The notes: generated by a model not told the origin, from the sequence alone. A stretch of DNA of 64,000 nucleotides from Limnephilus marmoratus (GCA_917880885.1 OU862917.1:31670104-31734103); one strand, 5' to 3'. Counted from the first letter of the stretch, positions 32,466 through 44,911 are shown. Numbers and translations: made by a program.

Positions 32466-33110
32466 TTAAAATGGTTCCACAAAATAAATTTGCTGTTTTT
32501 GAAGTATTTATTTTTCATCTCTAAACTAAGATTGAACTCTCATTGAGAATGATCACGAACCGCCACCAATAACCTTATACCTTACAACGATGTCATTGAG
32601 AAGCGTAATTGAGAAACATCCATTTTTTAAATATAAATGATGAAGGTAACAGGCGTGTTTTCGTCGTTTTTTTCCAAGATGACCTCAGCTGCTGACTATT
32701 TAAAAATATTGCTGACATGTTGATGTTTTTCAATGTCCAAAGAGATGTTGTCGCTTTTTCATATGGTATCGCTGCACACTGCACAGTCAACCTTTTATCT
32801 GTTTCAATAAAAGGTATTGATTATTGTAATGTTGTTTCGGTGTTCGTGAAGTGTTCAGGAATCTTATTTCCGTGCAGCTAACGGTATGCTCGCTGACAGT
32901 GCCTTCAAATTAACTAAACGGTTTAGTTGCCGCTAAATCACTCTAATTAACACTGGCCTCGTAAACAGCCCATCAGCGTGGGAGGAGCGCAATGGACCAA
33001 GCAAGTTCGTTCTAGCTCCAGATGACACGTAGAATAAAACGTTATAGAATAAAACCATTATTCAGAAACAACTCTCGCGCAAAGGGAAGTCAGTCACTGC
33101 TCCGTCTGTC
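32466..33110. other. Unassigned
   Basis: No supported feature. Confidence 0.3.
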
Positions 33111-33114
33111 TGGA

Positions 33115-33355
33115 GCCAGTTGGACTATGGCGTATCTAATAGGGATATATTTGAAGCTGAACATAGTAGGGAAAGGAAGGAGATGGGAGGAGGAAAGTGC
33201 GTAAGTATCTGGCTATTCGGATCTGGTTACCAAACACAGTTAAAGTCATTTCGAGCACCGTTTCAATTCTGAATAGTGGTCTTACACCTGGGCGTTCGAT
33301 ACTGAGAGTAATTTCGCTCTGGAACGTACCGCAAATGTACTATAATATATTGTTA
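33115..33355 (+). repeat. Dispersed repeat, first of a direct pair
   Basis: CTGGCTATTCGGATCTGGTT, then CATTTC and TGAATAGTGGTC, ends in CGCAAATGTACTATAAT. The second copy at 33600-33860 has the same order (TGGCTATTCAGATCTGGTCA). Family unknown. Confidence 0.6.
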
Positions 33356-33359
33356 CTTA

Positions 33360-33598
33360 TTTTAATTTAATTTAGTTGTTTATTTATTCACGCGTAGGAG
33401 GCTTTTCATTCTTATAAACAAGTTGTACAAAGGAGTAAAAATTATAAGTGTATAGTATATACAAAATTAACTGCTTATGAAAGATAAGTAAGTACACAAC
33501 AAGTATGTTCTTCTTTATTATTTAAAGTTGTACAAAGAATTTAAGTGTGCATAATAAATGATAACAACGTTACGAAATAAGTACATTTCAATACAGCA
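33360..33598 (-). repeat. LINE 3' UTR, minus strand, between the pair
   Basis: The complement ends AAAAGCCTCCTACGCGTGAA followed by TAAATAAAC, the same terminal layout as the LINE 3' ends at 5505 and 15635. It lies between two direct repeat copies. Confidence 0.5.
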
Positions 33599-33599
33599 C

Positions 33600-33860
33600 A
33601 ACTGATCTGAAACATCTGGAGCCCGTGAACTATGGCACCCCAATTGGGGTATGTTGCGATGATGGGGAGTGGGAGGAGTCGGGCAAAATGAAGGTGGGGA
33701 AGTAGGTACCTGGCTATTCAGATCTGGTCACTAAACACTGCTAAAGCCATTTCAACCGAAGTTTCAGTCCTGAATGGCGGTTGTACTTTCATACACCATG
33801 GTGATACGGAGAGTATCTTCCATTCTGAAACGGGCCGCAAATATATTATGAATTATTTTA
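33600..33860 (+). repeat. Dispersed repeat, second of a direct pair
   Basis: Matches 33115-33355 over most of its length and also has CCAATTGGGGTATGTTG, seen again at 8599. Confidence 0.6.
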
Positions 33861-33964
33861 AATTTATAAGTTGTAAAATTAGACAACTTAATAAAATATA
33901 AATTTTACATACTTAATTACTTGTGAAACGACAAATTAATTGAATAAAATTTAGTTTATTTTAA

Positions 33965-34062
33965 ATATAATTAATTATGCACGCCGGGATTTGAACCATT
34001 GACCTCCGGATTGCTATTCGAGAGAATTAACCCTTGGCTAATCAATGTGGAGTAGAATGTAG
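33965..34062 (-). mobile_element. tRNA-derived SINE head, minus strand
   Basis: The complement has a B box GGTTCAAATCC (plus 33987-33997) and an A-box-like GATTAGCCAAGGG about 50 bases before it. The downstream body (toward 33880) is AT-rich and resembles that of the copy at 34500. A tRNA gene is unlikely because the stems do not pair well. Confidence 0.55.
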
Positions 34063-34499
34063 TAGTGACATATACGTATGTATTACGGATCGGTCCACTG
34101 CGCTTCGAGAGTGTTTATACGTTTCCGATATTACTAATCGCATTGTTGATTTTATTACGGAACCGATTTGACACTGCTAACACATACATAATAATATAAT
34201 AATCGCTTCAATACGGCTATAAACAAATAGAGATTTGAAGTCGCTCGGTCGGGTTTGATCTCTTGAACCCGTGAACTATTCTTGCCCTCTTTGTGTATCG
34301 CGTATCGTAGAGATGACAGAGTCGTGTTGGAAAACCCGGATTTATGGATTTCTTGTAACTGAAAATCCGGATTATTTAATAGTTTTTATTTAATCTTTTA
34401 AAAGTGTTTTATGAATGCTTTTATAATTTTTAATGACTTTTCTGAGTTGGGTTCATTCTGACTTGTCCGGTCACCCGCAAAAATACCTTATATTAGTTT

Positions 34500-34625
34500 A
34501 AATGATTAAATTGTGAAAACACAAATCAAATAAAATTTACTTGCACGCGCTGGGATTTGAACCTGCAGCTTCCAGATCACTAGTCGAGAACCTTGCCTCT
34601 AGACCACCGAGGCTTCAGACTTGGT
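34500..34625 (-). mobile_element. tRNA-derived SINE head, minus strand, second copy
   Basis: The complement reads GCCTCGGTGGTCTAGAGGC, then GCAGGTTCAAATCCCAGCGC (B box plus 34553-34563). The body with AATAAAATTTA and GTGAAA matches the copy at 33965. Same family. Confidence 0.6.
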
Positions 34626-34861
34626 TCTTGTGTTAGCACACTAATTATTATAAATTTACTAGCTGACCCGACGAACTTCGTACCGCCTCAGAATCAATAA
34701 CTGTTGAATTAAATTCAGTTTTTTTATTAAGTTAAAAATTACGCAATGAAGCAATTATCAATGCGCAACTGTCCGTGTTTTGTTTTTGTCATTATCAGAG
34801 ATGGTGTTGTGTACGAATTAATATTTTTGTGATTGTCTTACTTTTACAATTACTTACGGGA

Positions 34862-35340
34862 ATTCGGGAGGCGGATACGGGTGCCGCAGCCCCGGAAACC
34901 ATTTATTTAATAGTCAACACCTCTGCCATAGATCACCCCAAGTGGTTCGCTACGTTTGGTGATTTAGCAGGGGTGCCCGGGTTCATGAGGTGACTTATGT
35001 CCAGGTCTTGGCAGTTGATACGACTGCCCACCTGCTGCGTGGCGGGCCGGATCGAGAGAGACTGGTTGAGGGAGGCCTTTTGACCTTTCCAGCCGGACTC
35101 TCTCGACCCATTGTCTTGCACCACAGTTGGAGGGATGGATTCATACGTCCGTCACTCCCGGACACACTGACCCCCAGATTCCTACACACCCCTCATACCT
35201 TTTTCCTTCCCAGAATTTTCTATCCTCCCCATTCCTTAAAAAGATCCTCCACACAGCATCCCCTAAGATGACATAGGTCCTGAGAGAAATTATTTTCCTC
35301 AGGGCCTCTTGTGTGGAGCTTATGTAAAAAAAATGTATTT
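34862..35340 (+). repeat. Repeat X, plus strand, nested in the Helitron
   Basis: Aligning the flanks with the Helitron at 56450-56500 shows that the sequence between ACTTACGGGAAT and TTTCATT is extra. It carries AACACCTCTGCCATAGATCA, CAAGTGGTTCGCTACGTTTG, GCGGGCCGGATC, and at the end the tail hairpin shared with LINE-J and a short A run. A head of its own and a borrowed LINE tail suggest a SINE-like parasite or an internally deleted LINE. Confidence 0.7.
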
Positions 35341-35533
35341 CATTTGGTTTCATTCCAGAGATTTATTGTAATTATTGTGTTTTTCCTTTGGAGGTGTGCA
35401 GACATACGTTCACCATTTGTCTCATTTTCGACTATTGACATTGAGTATGTAAGAAAGAAGGGCAGCATCATATGATTAAAGACAAATGCACAACAATCAA
35501 CGCATTGACATTAAAAACAAATGCACAACAATC

Positions 35534-35568
35534 AACTGTGCATGAATGTTTGGAATTCATGCACAGTT
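35534..35568. repeat. Perfect 14-bp hairpin in the Helitron
   Basis: AACTGTGCATGAAT, a 7-base loop, and the exact inverse. Just before it the string ACAAATGCACAACAATCAAC occurs twice in tandem (35483, 35518). Confidence 0.7.
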
Positions 35569-36214
35569 TATACCCCTCACAATATTGCTGCAGTTCTTTC
35601 AAAATAGGAGAATTCGTTCCATAGAAAATGTATGGGGAAAATAATTTTCGTTTTTAACGATTTATTTCGTTAACTTTTGTGATGTTTTAATAGTTATTAT
35701 CCTATCCGGGGCGGAGACAAATCCAACAAATCAAAGATCATCAAAATCGGCCCAGCCGTTCTCGAGTTATAAATAGTGTAACTAACCCGACTTCACCGCA
35801 TGGACCGTGAATCATGTTTGTAGTAACAATATCAAACAGTAATTGATTAGTAAAAAATTTAAAATTAGAGAAAAGAGGCCGGCTTCGTTCTCATCGGGTC
35901 AGAAGTGACACCGGTTTGAATTACTAATATCACTTTTAAAAAATAGGGGTTAATGGTAGAAGGGTGAAAATTTAGGGCTGCATGTATTTTTTAATACCTC
36001 ACCATAAAAAAAAATAAAAAATAAAAAATTTGTCCAAAAAAAATAAAATAATAATTCGGAGCGGAACACCCTTTACTTTTAGGGGTATGAAAAATAGATG
36101 TTGGTAGATTCTCAGACCTACCAGATAAGCACACAAAATTTCATCAAAATTGGTTCAGCCGTTTCGGAGGAGTATGATAACAAACACCGTGACACGAGAA
36201 TTTTATATATTAGA

Positions 36215-37904
36215 TTTATCAATCAATGTTTTATAAATATTGTATGCACTTCGGCATTCATTTCATACGACATTGCATTACAAATAAATTTAAAATTTGG
36301 ATTTCAGTTTCAAAAATTCGGGTTCTGATTCTTCTGTGAAAATCCGAATTATCGGGATTGCAATCTCTAATAGTGTTTGCATATTCCTATAGCGCGTGCG
36401 GTGACCTACTTGCTTTGAAATTTGGTAATCTCATCATAATCAATCTGTGAATCCATGCGGTTTCACATCGTACGCTTCGTACGTATCATGCCTTCGTACG
36501 CCCAAAGGTGGCTGCTCGTTGGTTCACCTCACCGCTTATAGAGTTATTAGTTATTTTGTTATGTTATGAGACGTGGGCGTTGAAGGTCAAGGTGATCCGT
36601 ACGTGCTTTGGTAGACCCGAAACTGGCATCACTGCTGTATGCCTCCACGAATGCTAAGCACGCTATTGTCAGAATCGATGTAACCTGAACCAACTTGAAG
36701 CAACCAACACCTGTGCGTTGTAATCGAACTCTGCAACAAGCTTATGATGGTGTACACTGTACAATGTCACGTTCTTTCGTAAGACTTCTACGAACACCTT
36801 GACAGAACTTATATAATATGTTAATGATATTTGTCAATGAGCCTCTTGCATGCATTTCAGGCAGTCTTTGAAGTACAAAGGTGGGAATTACAAGTATTCA
36901 TCCCTCCTTCTCCTACACCAAGGGTCTCTTCAAGCCCAAGGTCACCCCTTACTTAAAACGATACACGGCAAAGAGATACGGTTGTGTGTGGGGTTAATAT
37001 TTAACACTCGTTCAGCGGAATAATTTTACTACACTTGCCGGTGGCATAGGCACAATGGTTCTTTCATAAATATATATTATATATGAAAAATCCCAGTGTA
37101 TCTCAGGGTTGTTACGACGCCTGCCGAGACAAGTGGTAACAATGTAAGACTAGAAAATGCTGTGCGGTTTGCACGCAACCTGTTTGCAACCAGTTCAGTA
37201 CCAAAGATAACATAATGTATTGTGTATTCTTATTTTCTTACAAAATAAATGAAGGGCATTTTACGTATGCTCCCTGTTAAGGATGTAAAAACAACTCGTC
37301 CTCCTATTTCGGGAACAGATGAAGACTTTTTTTAAATTCTGCTTATATAGTTAGTAAACTATGTAGAGATGCCACGATATTTCAGGATTCTAGTAGCGTC
37401 GCCAAAATTACAATATTGTTCATTTTCCCCTTATGGGCGTTTAACCAGTCAGCGGCCGAAAATCCACATTTCGTCGAAAGACGTTCTTCCGATCGTACAG
37501 GGCGGTATCAGTGAGAAAGATTAATTATTCTCCCCACCAGCTTTTTAAAATTATGACTCAATGTCAATTTTATTTCATTCCAAATTTGCTTTAATTTATA
37601 CCTATATCCAAAAATGCTGAAAGGCGTGATGATAAAACTATTAAAATTATGTACTTTGAGTAATTATTTTTTGATTATAAGTATTTATCCTTTTTCAATA
37701 ATGACTAAGTTAAATAAAAATGTAAAAAAAATCTGAAATATATTAGTTTGTAAGTGCGCAAATAAATACACAAACGGACCAATTTTTGTCAAGAAACACA
37801 TGTATGTATATGTATTTTTAATGATTTTATTTAAACTAAAATTAAAATTATTGATTTATATTAGTAAATAAATAATTTGTGATATTTATTTATTTTTTAT
37901 AATT
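36215..37904. other. Unassigned
   Basis: No recognised repeat. An open frame with an AG acceptor near 36860-37020 has no family motifs and I do not call it. Confidence 0.35.
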
Positions 37905-38470
37905 GTGGTCCCAGGGAGCAATACGGCAAAGTATCAAAAAACATGTACATATCTTGGACCAAAAATATATAATAAAATTCCCCTAGAATTAAATATTAAA
38001 GCTTGCAAAATGTCCCACGTCAGTTCAATAATAACAAAATGGTTGATTGGTTTAGGTAGGGTGGAATCTGAAGAACTATTAAATAATGTCACTTAAAATT
38101 TTACATGGCCTATTAACGGCACATTTAGTAAAAATTCAGTACGTATATTATTTAAATAAAAAATAAAAAAAATATTTTTCTTTTCTTTTTCTTTTTTGTT
38201 ACAGAATAAATTTTCAGGCATTTTTATTGATGTATATTTAATTTTAAAAATTAAAATGAACATTTTGTTAAATTTTTTTTTTTTTGCATTCTCACCAGCA
38301 TTTGGTTCCTTAGAACGGGCAATCTGCCTAGCTAGGAACTAATATCGACCCACAAGACATAATAACACTTGTACACATTTTATAGTTATTTTTCAATGTT
38401 ATTATTATGTTATTTTTGCCATACAAATGTATCAAATGTAATGTTATAAATAAAAAATAAATAAATTTTA
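37905..38470 (+). pseudogene. LINE (Jockey-like) RT carboxyl end and 3' UTR
   Basis: TYLGPKIYNKIPLELNI and ITKWLIGLGRVESEELL to a stop at 38094 is the usual RT tail (GPKIYN-IP, then WLI). The UTR continues with a CTAGGAACTAATATCGACC block and closes with an AATAAAAAATAAATAAAT tail near 38465. 5'-truncated. Confidence 0.65.
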
Positions 38471-39922
38471 CTGCACGATTATATCATTTAAAATGGGTGT
38501 GGTATCATACAAAATCTTTTTTGAAAATTTAACAAGTCTGCCAACGACCTATGGTATAATCTTGTTATACTAAAAATAAACGTTTTTTCTCAAAATTTAA
38601 AACATACGTTTACTAGACAAAAGAACAATCTTTCGAAATCAATTTATATTTTTTGTGGAAAAGAGTCAATACGTCTAAAATCTGATTTAAAAATGACATA
38701 TTTCTGGTTTTCTCTGGTTATACCCTCTTAACAACTAGTATTAAGAAGGTGGGTCATAGTCAAAGGGGGCGATCACTCAAACAGGCTTTAAATAATCTTA
38801 ATAGCCTAATCTAGTATAAGTATGTGTATCCTACCTTCAAACATTTTAATTATTAGCGAAGAGCAAACGAGTGGTTACCACCATCAACTCCGATCAATTA
38901 TTCTTGCCTCATACAGTAACTTCGTAACCTATATTTACATTTACCCGTTGATTGCGAATCATTTATATATTTGACTACAGACTACAGGTATCGACTATAG
39001 ATAAAGCGCGGAATTCGGCAGGCCTAACGCACGTTGCATCACATATGAGCTCATTGTACCTATCTATTTCTTGACACAAATACGGTGCTAAATTGTGAAT
39101 ACAATCGAGATAACTTACACAGACTTGTTTACAATGTGCGTAAGGTTGATATAATATTGGCCTAACACGTAATACAATACACGAAAATGACGATTAAAAC
39201 AAGTCGGAACAAAGCAAGTTTACAATGTTACGGTGCGTCAATGTTACTACTTATCACGAAAATGTAATGGCAGCTATAAAGCAACATTAGGAGATTAACG
39301 ACTGTTTGGAAAACTTTCCTCGTGCGAAGGGAGCATTCTCTGTTGGGTTCTGGAATATTTTCCCTTTTTGTTCATTTACCTGGCTAAGGGCTGTGACCTC
39401 CATGTGTAACATCCTTAGATAATGTTCCTTATCTTATTTTTTTTAAACTAGTCTTCCTTTTGCACATTCGGGACGTAGTGGCAGGGGTGGCTGGAGCACT
39501 TCTTTGACGGTGGGAATCGACATTTTTTTACTTGTAGAATGTAATATAAAATTTCTCAAACTAATATTTTCATGGTCAAATAATGCTTATCAGACTTCTA
39601 AACACAGAAAATGTCTATAGTTATACACCAATTTATAATATATTATAATAAAAATAATATATCTTGCAAGATTATTATCGAACTTAATTTGAACGCGAGC
39701 GATTCCCTCCCGAAACTACGCTACTTTCTTGAACTTAAACATTTTGTTACGCGGGGATTCGTTGGATGATTGGATTGTCCCCACGGTATTTGAAATTCAC
39801 ATACAAGTACGTATGAGCGGTTCTCGGATAGCCTACGATCGAGAAAGAATTATTATTTTTTTGTTTTTAAATTCCTTTATTTTTCCCATATTTTACAAAT
39901 ATTTTGAAAATCATAACAATAA
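38471..39922. other. Unassigned
   Basis: No supported gene or repeat seen. Confidence 0.35.
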
Positions 39923-40400
39923 TGTGGGAACCCACTAAGGCGCAGCCTGTGCGTGGGTAATATAGTTAAAATAAGTTTTATTTAGTACCTAGAAAAAACA
40001 AACAATGGTCTAAGAATACAAAGAATAAACCAAATTGCCTAAAGGGACAACTCGGATTGTCCCCCAAGTGCGCGGAAGGTTCTGCGCACTGAGAAATGGA
40101 CTTCGTGCGCTCGTCAGCTACGCGCTGGTCAGCCTGTGTGGTCGTTGGTCGCATTAAAATCATCCGGAATAAATGTTTGTGTTTTATTTCTGCAAATTTT
40201 AATTTCTTTTGTGTTTAAAGAATTTATTCATTTTGGTGAAGACAAAGCATCGACTGTTATTTCCTTTAGTAGGTTTCGGGTGTAACTGGTGGGGACTGCC
40301 CCCCTGTGAAGAACCGCCACTGGTCCCCCGTAGTCTGCAAGCCGTAGGGCGGGAGATTTAGAGTTTGACCACGTACCGGGAGTTTTTTGAGAGATATAGA
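39923..40400 (+). mobile_element. Probable LTR plus leader of an LTR retrotransposon
   Basis: TGTGGGAACCCACT at 39923 to ATTTATTCA at 40230 begins with TG and ends with CA. It has an AATAAATG signal followed by a T-rich stretch near the 3' end, as in LTRs. Directly after it, TTTTGGTGAAGACAAAGC could be a primer site and leader, followed by a GC-richer block. No second LTR and no gag or pol frame in the window, so the call is tentative. Confidence 0.4.
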
Positions 40401-41033
40401 TCTTTAAAATCAAATAAAACACTCAAAAATCGTGATAACGGCCATGGTATTGGCTTTATTGGATAGATCATTTAATGCCATTAGTGTTTAAAGTTTACCT
40501 TGACCATATGGCTCGAATAAAGCTCTATCTGGAAGTCAAATTGTCTCAATACAAAATTATTGTTTATTTATTAATGAAACCAATTAAATTCTTTAAATAA
40601 TTTATTTGCCGTAAAATGCCGAGAGTCGTGTAATTCATTAAACATCAATAATAATTAATATCTCTGGTCGTAATAACTAATTGACAACTATTACAGAATT
40701 TACACTGGTTAATATATCATCGAAATATTATTGCTACACACATAGATTTAATTTAGATCTCGATGTATTCAAATTTGTTTTATTTCCGCAAATAGCTTTT
40801 GAATAAATTACGCATTGCTTTTATGCTGTTAAGTATTTGTTTTCCAAGCTATCTTCTTACTTTTTACAAGCATATTTAGGCGAAGAAATTATAATTTAAT
40901 TATTAATAAGTATTTATCTTTAAATATCCCTTTCTGTTTCCAGTAGATTCGGAAATAATGAATTGCTTTTCCTCAATCAACAATTACCCAAGTTATCCAA
41001 AAATTTCGTTTTGATGTTTGTTTGTTTTTGAAT
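40401..41033. other. Unassigned
   Basis: No supported feature. Confidence 0.3.
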
Positions 41034-41546
41034 CTTTATTTAGATGTACATATTTTTTTTCATACGTCTAGTAGGAAACTATAAAAAAATACAATTTAAG
41101 AGATACAGAAACATTTACAAAAATACATTTTAAGAAGAAAAAAATAAAACTACATTAAAATACATTATATAAGATAACTATAATAATAATTATATATCTT
41201 TATTCAATGAAATTGGCAACATTACAACTAAAAAAAGTGCATGTTCAATGTAGATTACAAATAGATTACATCCGTACAAAAAAATTAACAAGTAGAAAGT
41301 AATGTAAGATCGGTTACACAGAAGTAGCATAATTATACAATATTTTTAGTTGTGCACACTAGGCCTCACTAGGTGAACCTGTATTGGGGCAGAATTTTTT
41401 GTAAATTGTTTCTCACAATTTTATCTATGGTTTTTTATAAATGTATAATGTAGGTTTCTATACAGCAAAAACTTTATTTTAGATTACATTATTGTTTGTA
41501 TATACACAAAACAAAAACTGCAAGGTTATTACCACAATAACAACTG
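41034..41546 (-). repeat. Stacked LINE 3' UTRs, minus strand
   Basis: Two candidate 3' ends in minus orientation: TTTTTGAATCTTTATTTAG at 41034 and ATATCTTTATTCAATGAAAT at 41195. Each looks like the inverse of a polyA signal region of a LINE. Confidence 0.45.
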
Positions 41547-41801
41547 TCAATGACAGGGCGTTTGTGTGAGAGCATCAGTATAGGCTCGATCATTAGAATA
41601 TATCCAAATTTTAACATACTTTTTAAATTCTTTCTGTGTTTGACTCAGTTTGATGTTTTCTGGGAGAATGTTGAATATTTTCGTGGCAAAGTATCTAAAG
41701 CTACGTTGACCAAAGGTAGAAGAGAGCGCTGGAACTTGCAATAAGTCTTTGTTAGAATTACGTAGGCGACTAAGATAATATTGGTGTTGTTCAACAATCA
41801 A
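41547..41801 (-). pseudogene. LINE RT carboxyl end, minus strand
   Basis: Carries YLSRLRNSNKDLLQVP, then FGQRSFRYFATKIFNILPEN and FKKYVKIWI. The GQRSF-Y-A-KI-N-LP block is the conserved end of CR1/Jockey reverse transcriptases. 5'-truncated at about 41801. Confidence 0.7.
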
Positions 41802-41805
41802 AAAT

Positions 41806-42300
41806 TATTTATTACATATTTATTTATTATTAGTTTCAATAGCAAGATTTGTACATATATGTATAATGTATAGTATAAGTATAGATTCTTTTTTTTTTCA
41901 CAGACCTCCTCACTAGGATTTCCTGTTCTGAGGTAGCCTGTAGTTTTTTAAAATATTTGTATTTGGTTATGGATAGGATATGGATATGAAGCACATGTCC
42001 AACGAAAAGTGCTAATTCTTGAGGCTTCCTTTACGGTATTTGGTAGGTTATTATAAAGTTTTTGCCCTTTATAAAACGCGATGTTTTGTGTGCACGAAAG
42101 TTTACTTTTGAGAAGCCTAAAATCTCTGCGTCTTCTCGTAGGATAATTGTGAGCATTTTTATGGTACGTAATATTACTTTGCGGATAATTTGGGAAAATA
42201 TTATTTTTGAGCTTGTAAATCATTGTTAACATATTATATATTATGTGTTGTTTGGTTGTCATCATATTTAAGTTTTGTAACATCATTTTAACTTTAGTAA
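41806..42300 (-). pseudogene. Second LINE RT carboxyl end, minus strand
   Basis: Frame 41948-42286 has YNMLTMIYKLKNNIFPNY, NYPTRRRRDFRL and AFYKGQKLYNNLPNTVKEA. The FYKG-KLYN-LP motif is typical of CR1-type LINEs and differs from the neighbour at 41547, so it is another family. 5'-truncated; a UTR stub lies at 41806-41947. Confidence 0.7.
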
Positions 42301-42540
42301 AAATGTGGCAGAACTCGTGAATACTATCAAAACCTTGTTCCTATCTTGTCTTGACATTATCTTAATTGTTTTTCTGTCCTATAGTTGTAACTTTTTAATT
42401 TTAATTTTTTTTGTAGTAACTTCGTGTAATGCGTAAAATGTTGCAATTGGATATCATTCATTAATAGCTGGTCCAGCGCCAGTTTTGTAAATTGAAATTA
42501 TAGTCACCTCGCGCAACATGTAAAACATTTTTAACCCAAA
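42301..42540. other. Unassigned
   Basis: Short AT-rich gap, nothing seen. Confidence 0.3.
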
Positions 42541-42860
42541 CGTAAAAAAGTTTTAAAAATGACTCACCTTACGTTTTTTCTAGCAAAAATTACTGATAAC
42601 GAAAAAAAACACATTTTTTAATGCAACTGTTTCATAAAAGTTATTATCACCTCATATTATTGTCGTTTCAAAAAAAAGTAATGAATTTATAATTCTCGAA
42701 ATTTTGCACATTCTTTTGTCAAATTGCTATCGAAACTTTGGTTTCGAAGAGGTGCAAATTAAAAATTTTCTATTGTTGTATTATAGATTTGAATATAAAG
42801 CGTCTAGTTTTCTCTTTCCAACACCGTTTAGAACATATTTCTCACCGTGACAGTAATGGA
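42541..42860 (+). repeat. Dispersed family RA, plus copy
   Basis: TTACGTTTTTTCTAGCAAAA, ACTGATAACGAAAAAAA, GAAACTTTGGTTTCG and AATATAAAGCGTCTAGTTTT, ending AACACCGTTTAGAACATATT. The same order occurs inverted at 52310-52625 and, split by a LINE, at 57625-58550. Confidence 0.65.
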
Positions 42861-43117
42861 CAACGGTTTGTATGAGTCCTGTGTGCTCTGGGACAAATTT
42901 GGTCTCCTGTGATTAAACGGGTTAAGAACTCTCAAACGAAAATTGTGAAACAGAAAAAGTTTCGGTCGCAACCAATGACAGGAAATGAACCCTCTAAAGA
43001 TAGCTGCCAGCAAAAAATTGCTCTAAAGATAGCTGCCAAAAAAGATGCCCCAAGAAAATGAAGATAATGCTGATAGTCCTTTAGTCGAAGTATGATACAG
43101 TTAAATCTGATCATAGG
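42861..43117. other. Unassigned
   Basis: Near 43010-43040 AAAGATAGCTGCCA occurs twice. Otherwise nothing seen. Confidence 0.3.
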
Positions 43118-43290
43118 TGATATGGTCGAATTAGCATAGTGGTAGAGTAAAGCCCCGGCAAGGCTGAGGTTCTGGGTTCATTTCCTAGATGTGACTGAAT
43201 CTTTTTCTGATTTTTCTTTTTCACATTCCTGTGAAAGCCCGAAAGCAAAACAAAGTAGGGGACTTTCATTTTTCGAAGTCCTTTTTTATT
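43118..43290 (+). mobile_element. tRNA-derived SINE, plus strand
   Basis: A box TAGCATAGTGG (43132-43142) and B box GGTTCATTTCC (43175-43185) at tRNA spacing, with GCCCCGGCAAGGC between. The body to about 43290 has a TGTGAAAGCCCGAAAGC block. Stems are too poor for a functional tRNA. Confidence 0.6.
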
Positions 43291-44786
43291 TTATGTAGGT
43301 AAGTATTTACATATATTGTAACCATCTTTATAAGGAAGGAGGTTATTTATTTTAACCAAAATAATAAGGTAAATAAGTGGATTATGAGATAAATTTCAAA
43401 ACCTCAAATATTGTCAGTTGGTTCGTTGTGATCACAGATAAGAGAGGATTTTTAAAATATCTTTGTTTGTGATTTAGTTTCGGTTTTATGTCTCTAAAAA
43501 TATATCTTTAGTCATTATAATTAATTGTTATGTGTATTTATTAATAAAATTTAGTCAAGATTTTTTAGTGTAAAAACACATTATCATCAAACGTACTAAT
43601 TTCGGCTGTCTGGGAGTTAGTCCTGTGTGAACTCTATTTCAATGAACTCAAATTTTCTTTGAATTTAAGTGTCATTTTCAAAATTGGAACTAATTGCACT
43701 GAAAATTATTTAAATTATCATTTTTAAACATGGAACCGATTTTCAAAGAATTCAGATTACCCAGTGGTAATCACAGATCTGCACTAATGTGTTACTAAGT
43801 TCTCTTTTTGTCTCTTTTCCATATATTCATTTTCCTGTTTTGAATGAGCGTCTGCCATCTTTTACATAATGGCTTCATCTCATCTTCTGTCTTACTTTTG
43901 CCCTTTTCTTTCCGGTCTCTAGAATAACATGCGTTGCACTAACGTCCAACAGTCCGTTTTCTTTGCAATAGAGCTTTCGCACAGCTGTTTCAGTTCTGCC
44001 ATTCATTTTATAATATTTGTGTAACCAATTTTGTCTCCGCATTTCTCATCCTAATTTGTCAAATTAGGTTCTAATTTACATTTCTATTAGCGCATGCAGA
44101 AAAAATGCTATTCAGCAAATTGCGATGATATCAGTTCGAAAACTTGTTTGGTCTTACTTGTTGTTAGTTGTTTCTTTTGTCTTGCTGAACCCGAAGAGTT
44201 TTTGATAAAAACTGTAGTTTATATTCTGCCACATTTTTTATTTAGCGAATTCTAATGTTCATTTCCTCTCGAGAGACTTATATCGTGCGACACAATTTAT
44301 ACAATTGATTTCTCTTCCCGTTTTGCCGCGAGAGGGGCGCTTCGCATTGCCCCGTATATTTATGGACCCCTGGGGGCTTCTTCGGGCTATTCTGCTCTAT
44401 TCCGCTCTGTTCCAACCGTGTGTAGGAGGAGAGTAATGGCGAGAAAGGGTTACACTTATATTTTATGGCAATTAATGTTCTAAGACGTTTCTGGAATAAA
44501 GCGTTGTTTAGAATATGACTTTATACAGCTACTCCGAATGTATGTAACCAAAATCGTTACCTCAGAACGGCTACCCTTAATAATGGCAACATATCTAATT
44601 ATGGATTTTCTGGATGGTCGAGGTGTGTTAACTTATGTTTCCATTCGAATCCAAAGGAGTTTCAGTCTTGCTTGTAGTGTCCCCATTTGCTTGCTATGCC
44701 ATTTTCATCTGATCTCGGAGTTAAACTTGTCACATTTCGTAATTCAAAGTTATTTTAATGAAAAGACAAATGACTTTGTTTACATC
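43291..44786. other. Unassigned
   Basis: No supported gene or repeat in this stretch. Confidence 0.35.
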
Positions 44787-44911
44787 ACTTTTATTTATAT
44801 ACAATCATGAACGGTATTCACATCACCAGGATCAAATGTATCTGATGGATCTGATGATGTGAACATCGTTCATGAAACATGTTGATTGTATATAAATAAA
44901 AGTGATGTTAA
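44787..44911 (+). repeat. Palindromic PLE end with a hammerhead core
   Basis: ACATCACTTTTATTTATATA on the left is exactly inverted on the right (to 44910). Between them the right half has CTGATGA (44851-44857), helix II GTGAAC/GTTCAT with loop ATC, GAAA, ACATGT and GTT; the left half is the inverse lacking about ten bases around GAAACATGTT. Helix I pairing is poor next to the core. Confidence 0.65.

Larger units (their letters stand above)
34659..36214 (-). mobile_element. Helitron, minus strand, interrupted by repeat X
   Basis: On the minus strand it starts TCTAATATATAAAATTCTCG at 36214 and ends ACGAAGTTCGTCGGGTCAGC TAG at 34659. Flanks are A (34658) and T (36215). The terminal ACGAAGTTCGT can form a hairpin. 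The plus-strand copy at 56100-56849 shares most of the body. No Rep/helicase frame is seen, so it is non-autonomous. Confidence 0.8.

Noticed and set aside
33965..34625. Two functional tRNA genes on the minus strand
   Set aside because: B boxes are good, but acceptor and anticodon stems do not pair, and both copies share a downstream body; SINEs are the better call.
36850..37020. Possible exon after an AG acceptor (LKYKGGNYKYSS...)
   Set aside because: Polypyrimidine tract is weak and the peptide is not recognisable.
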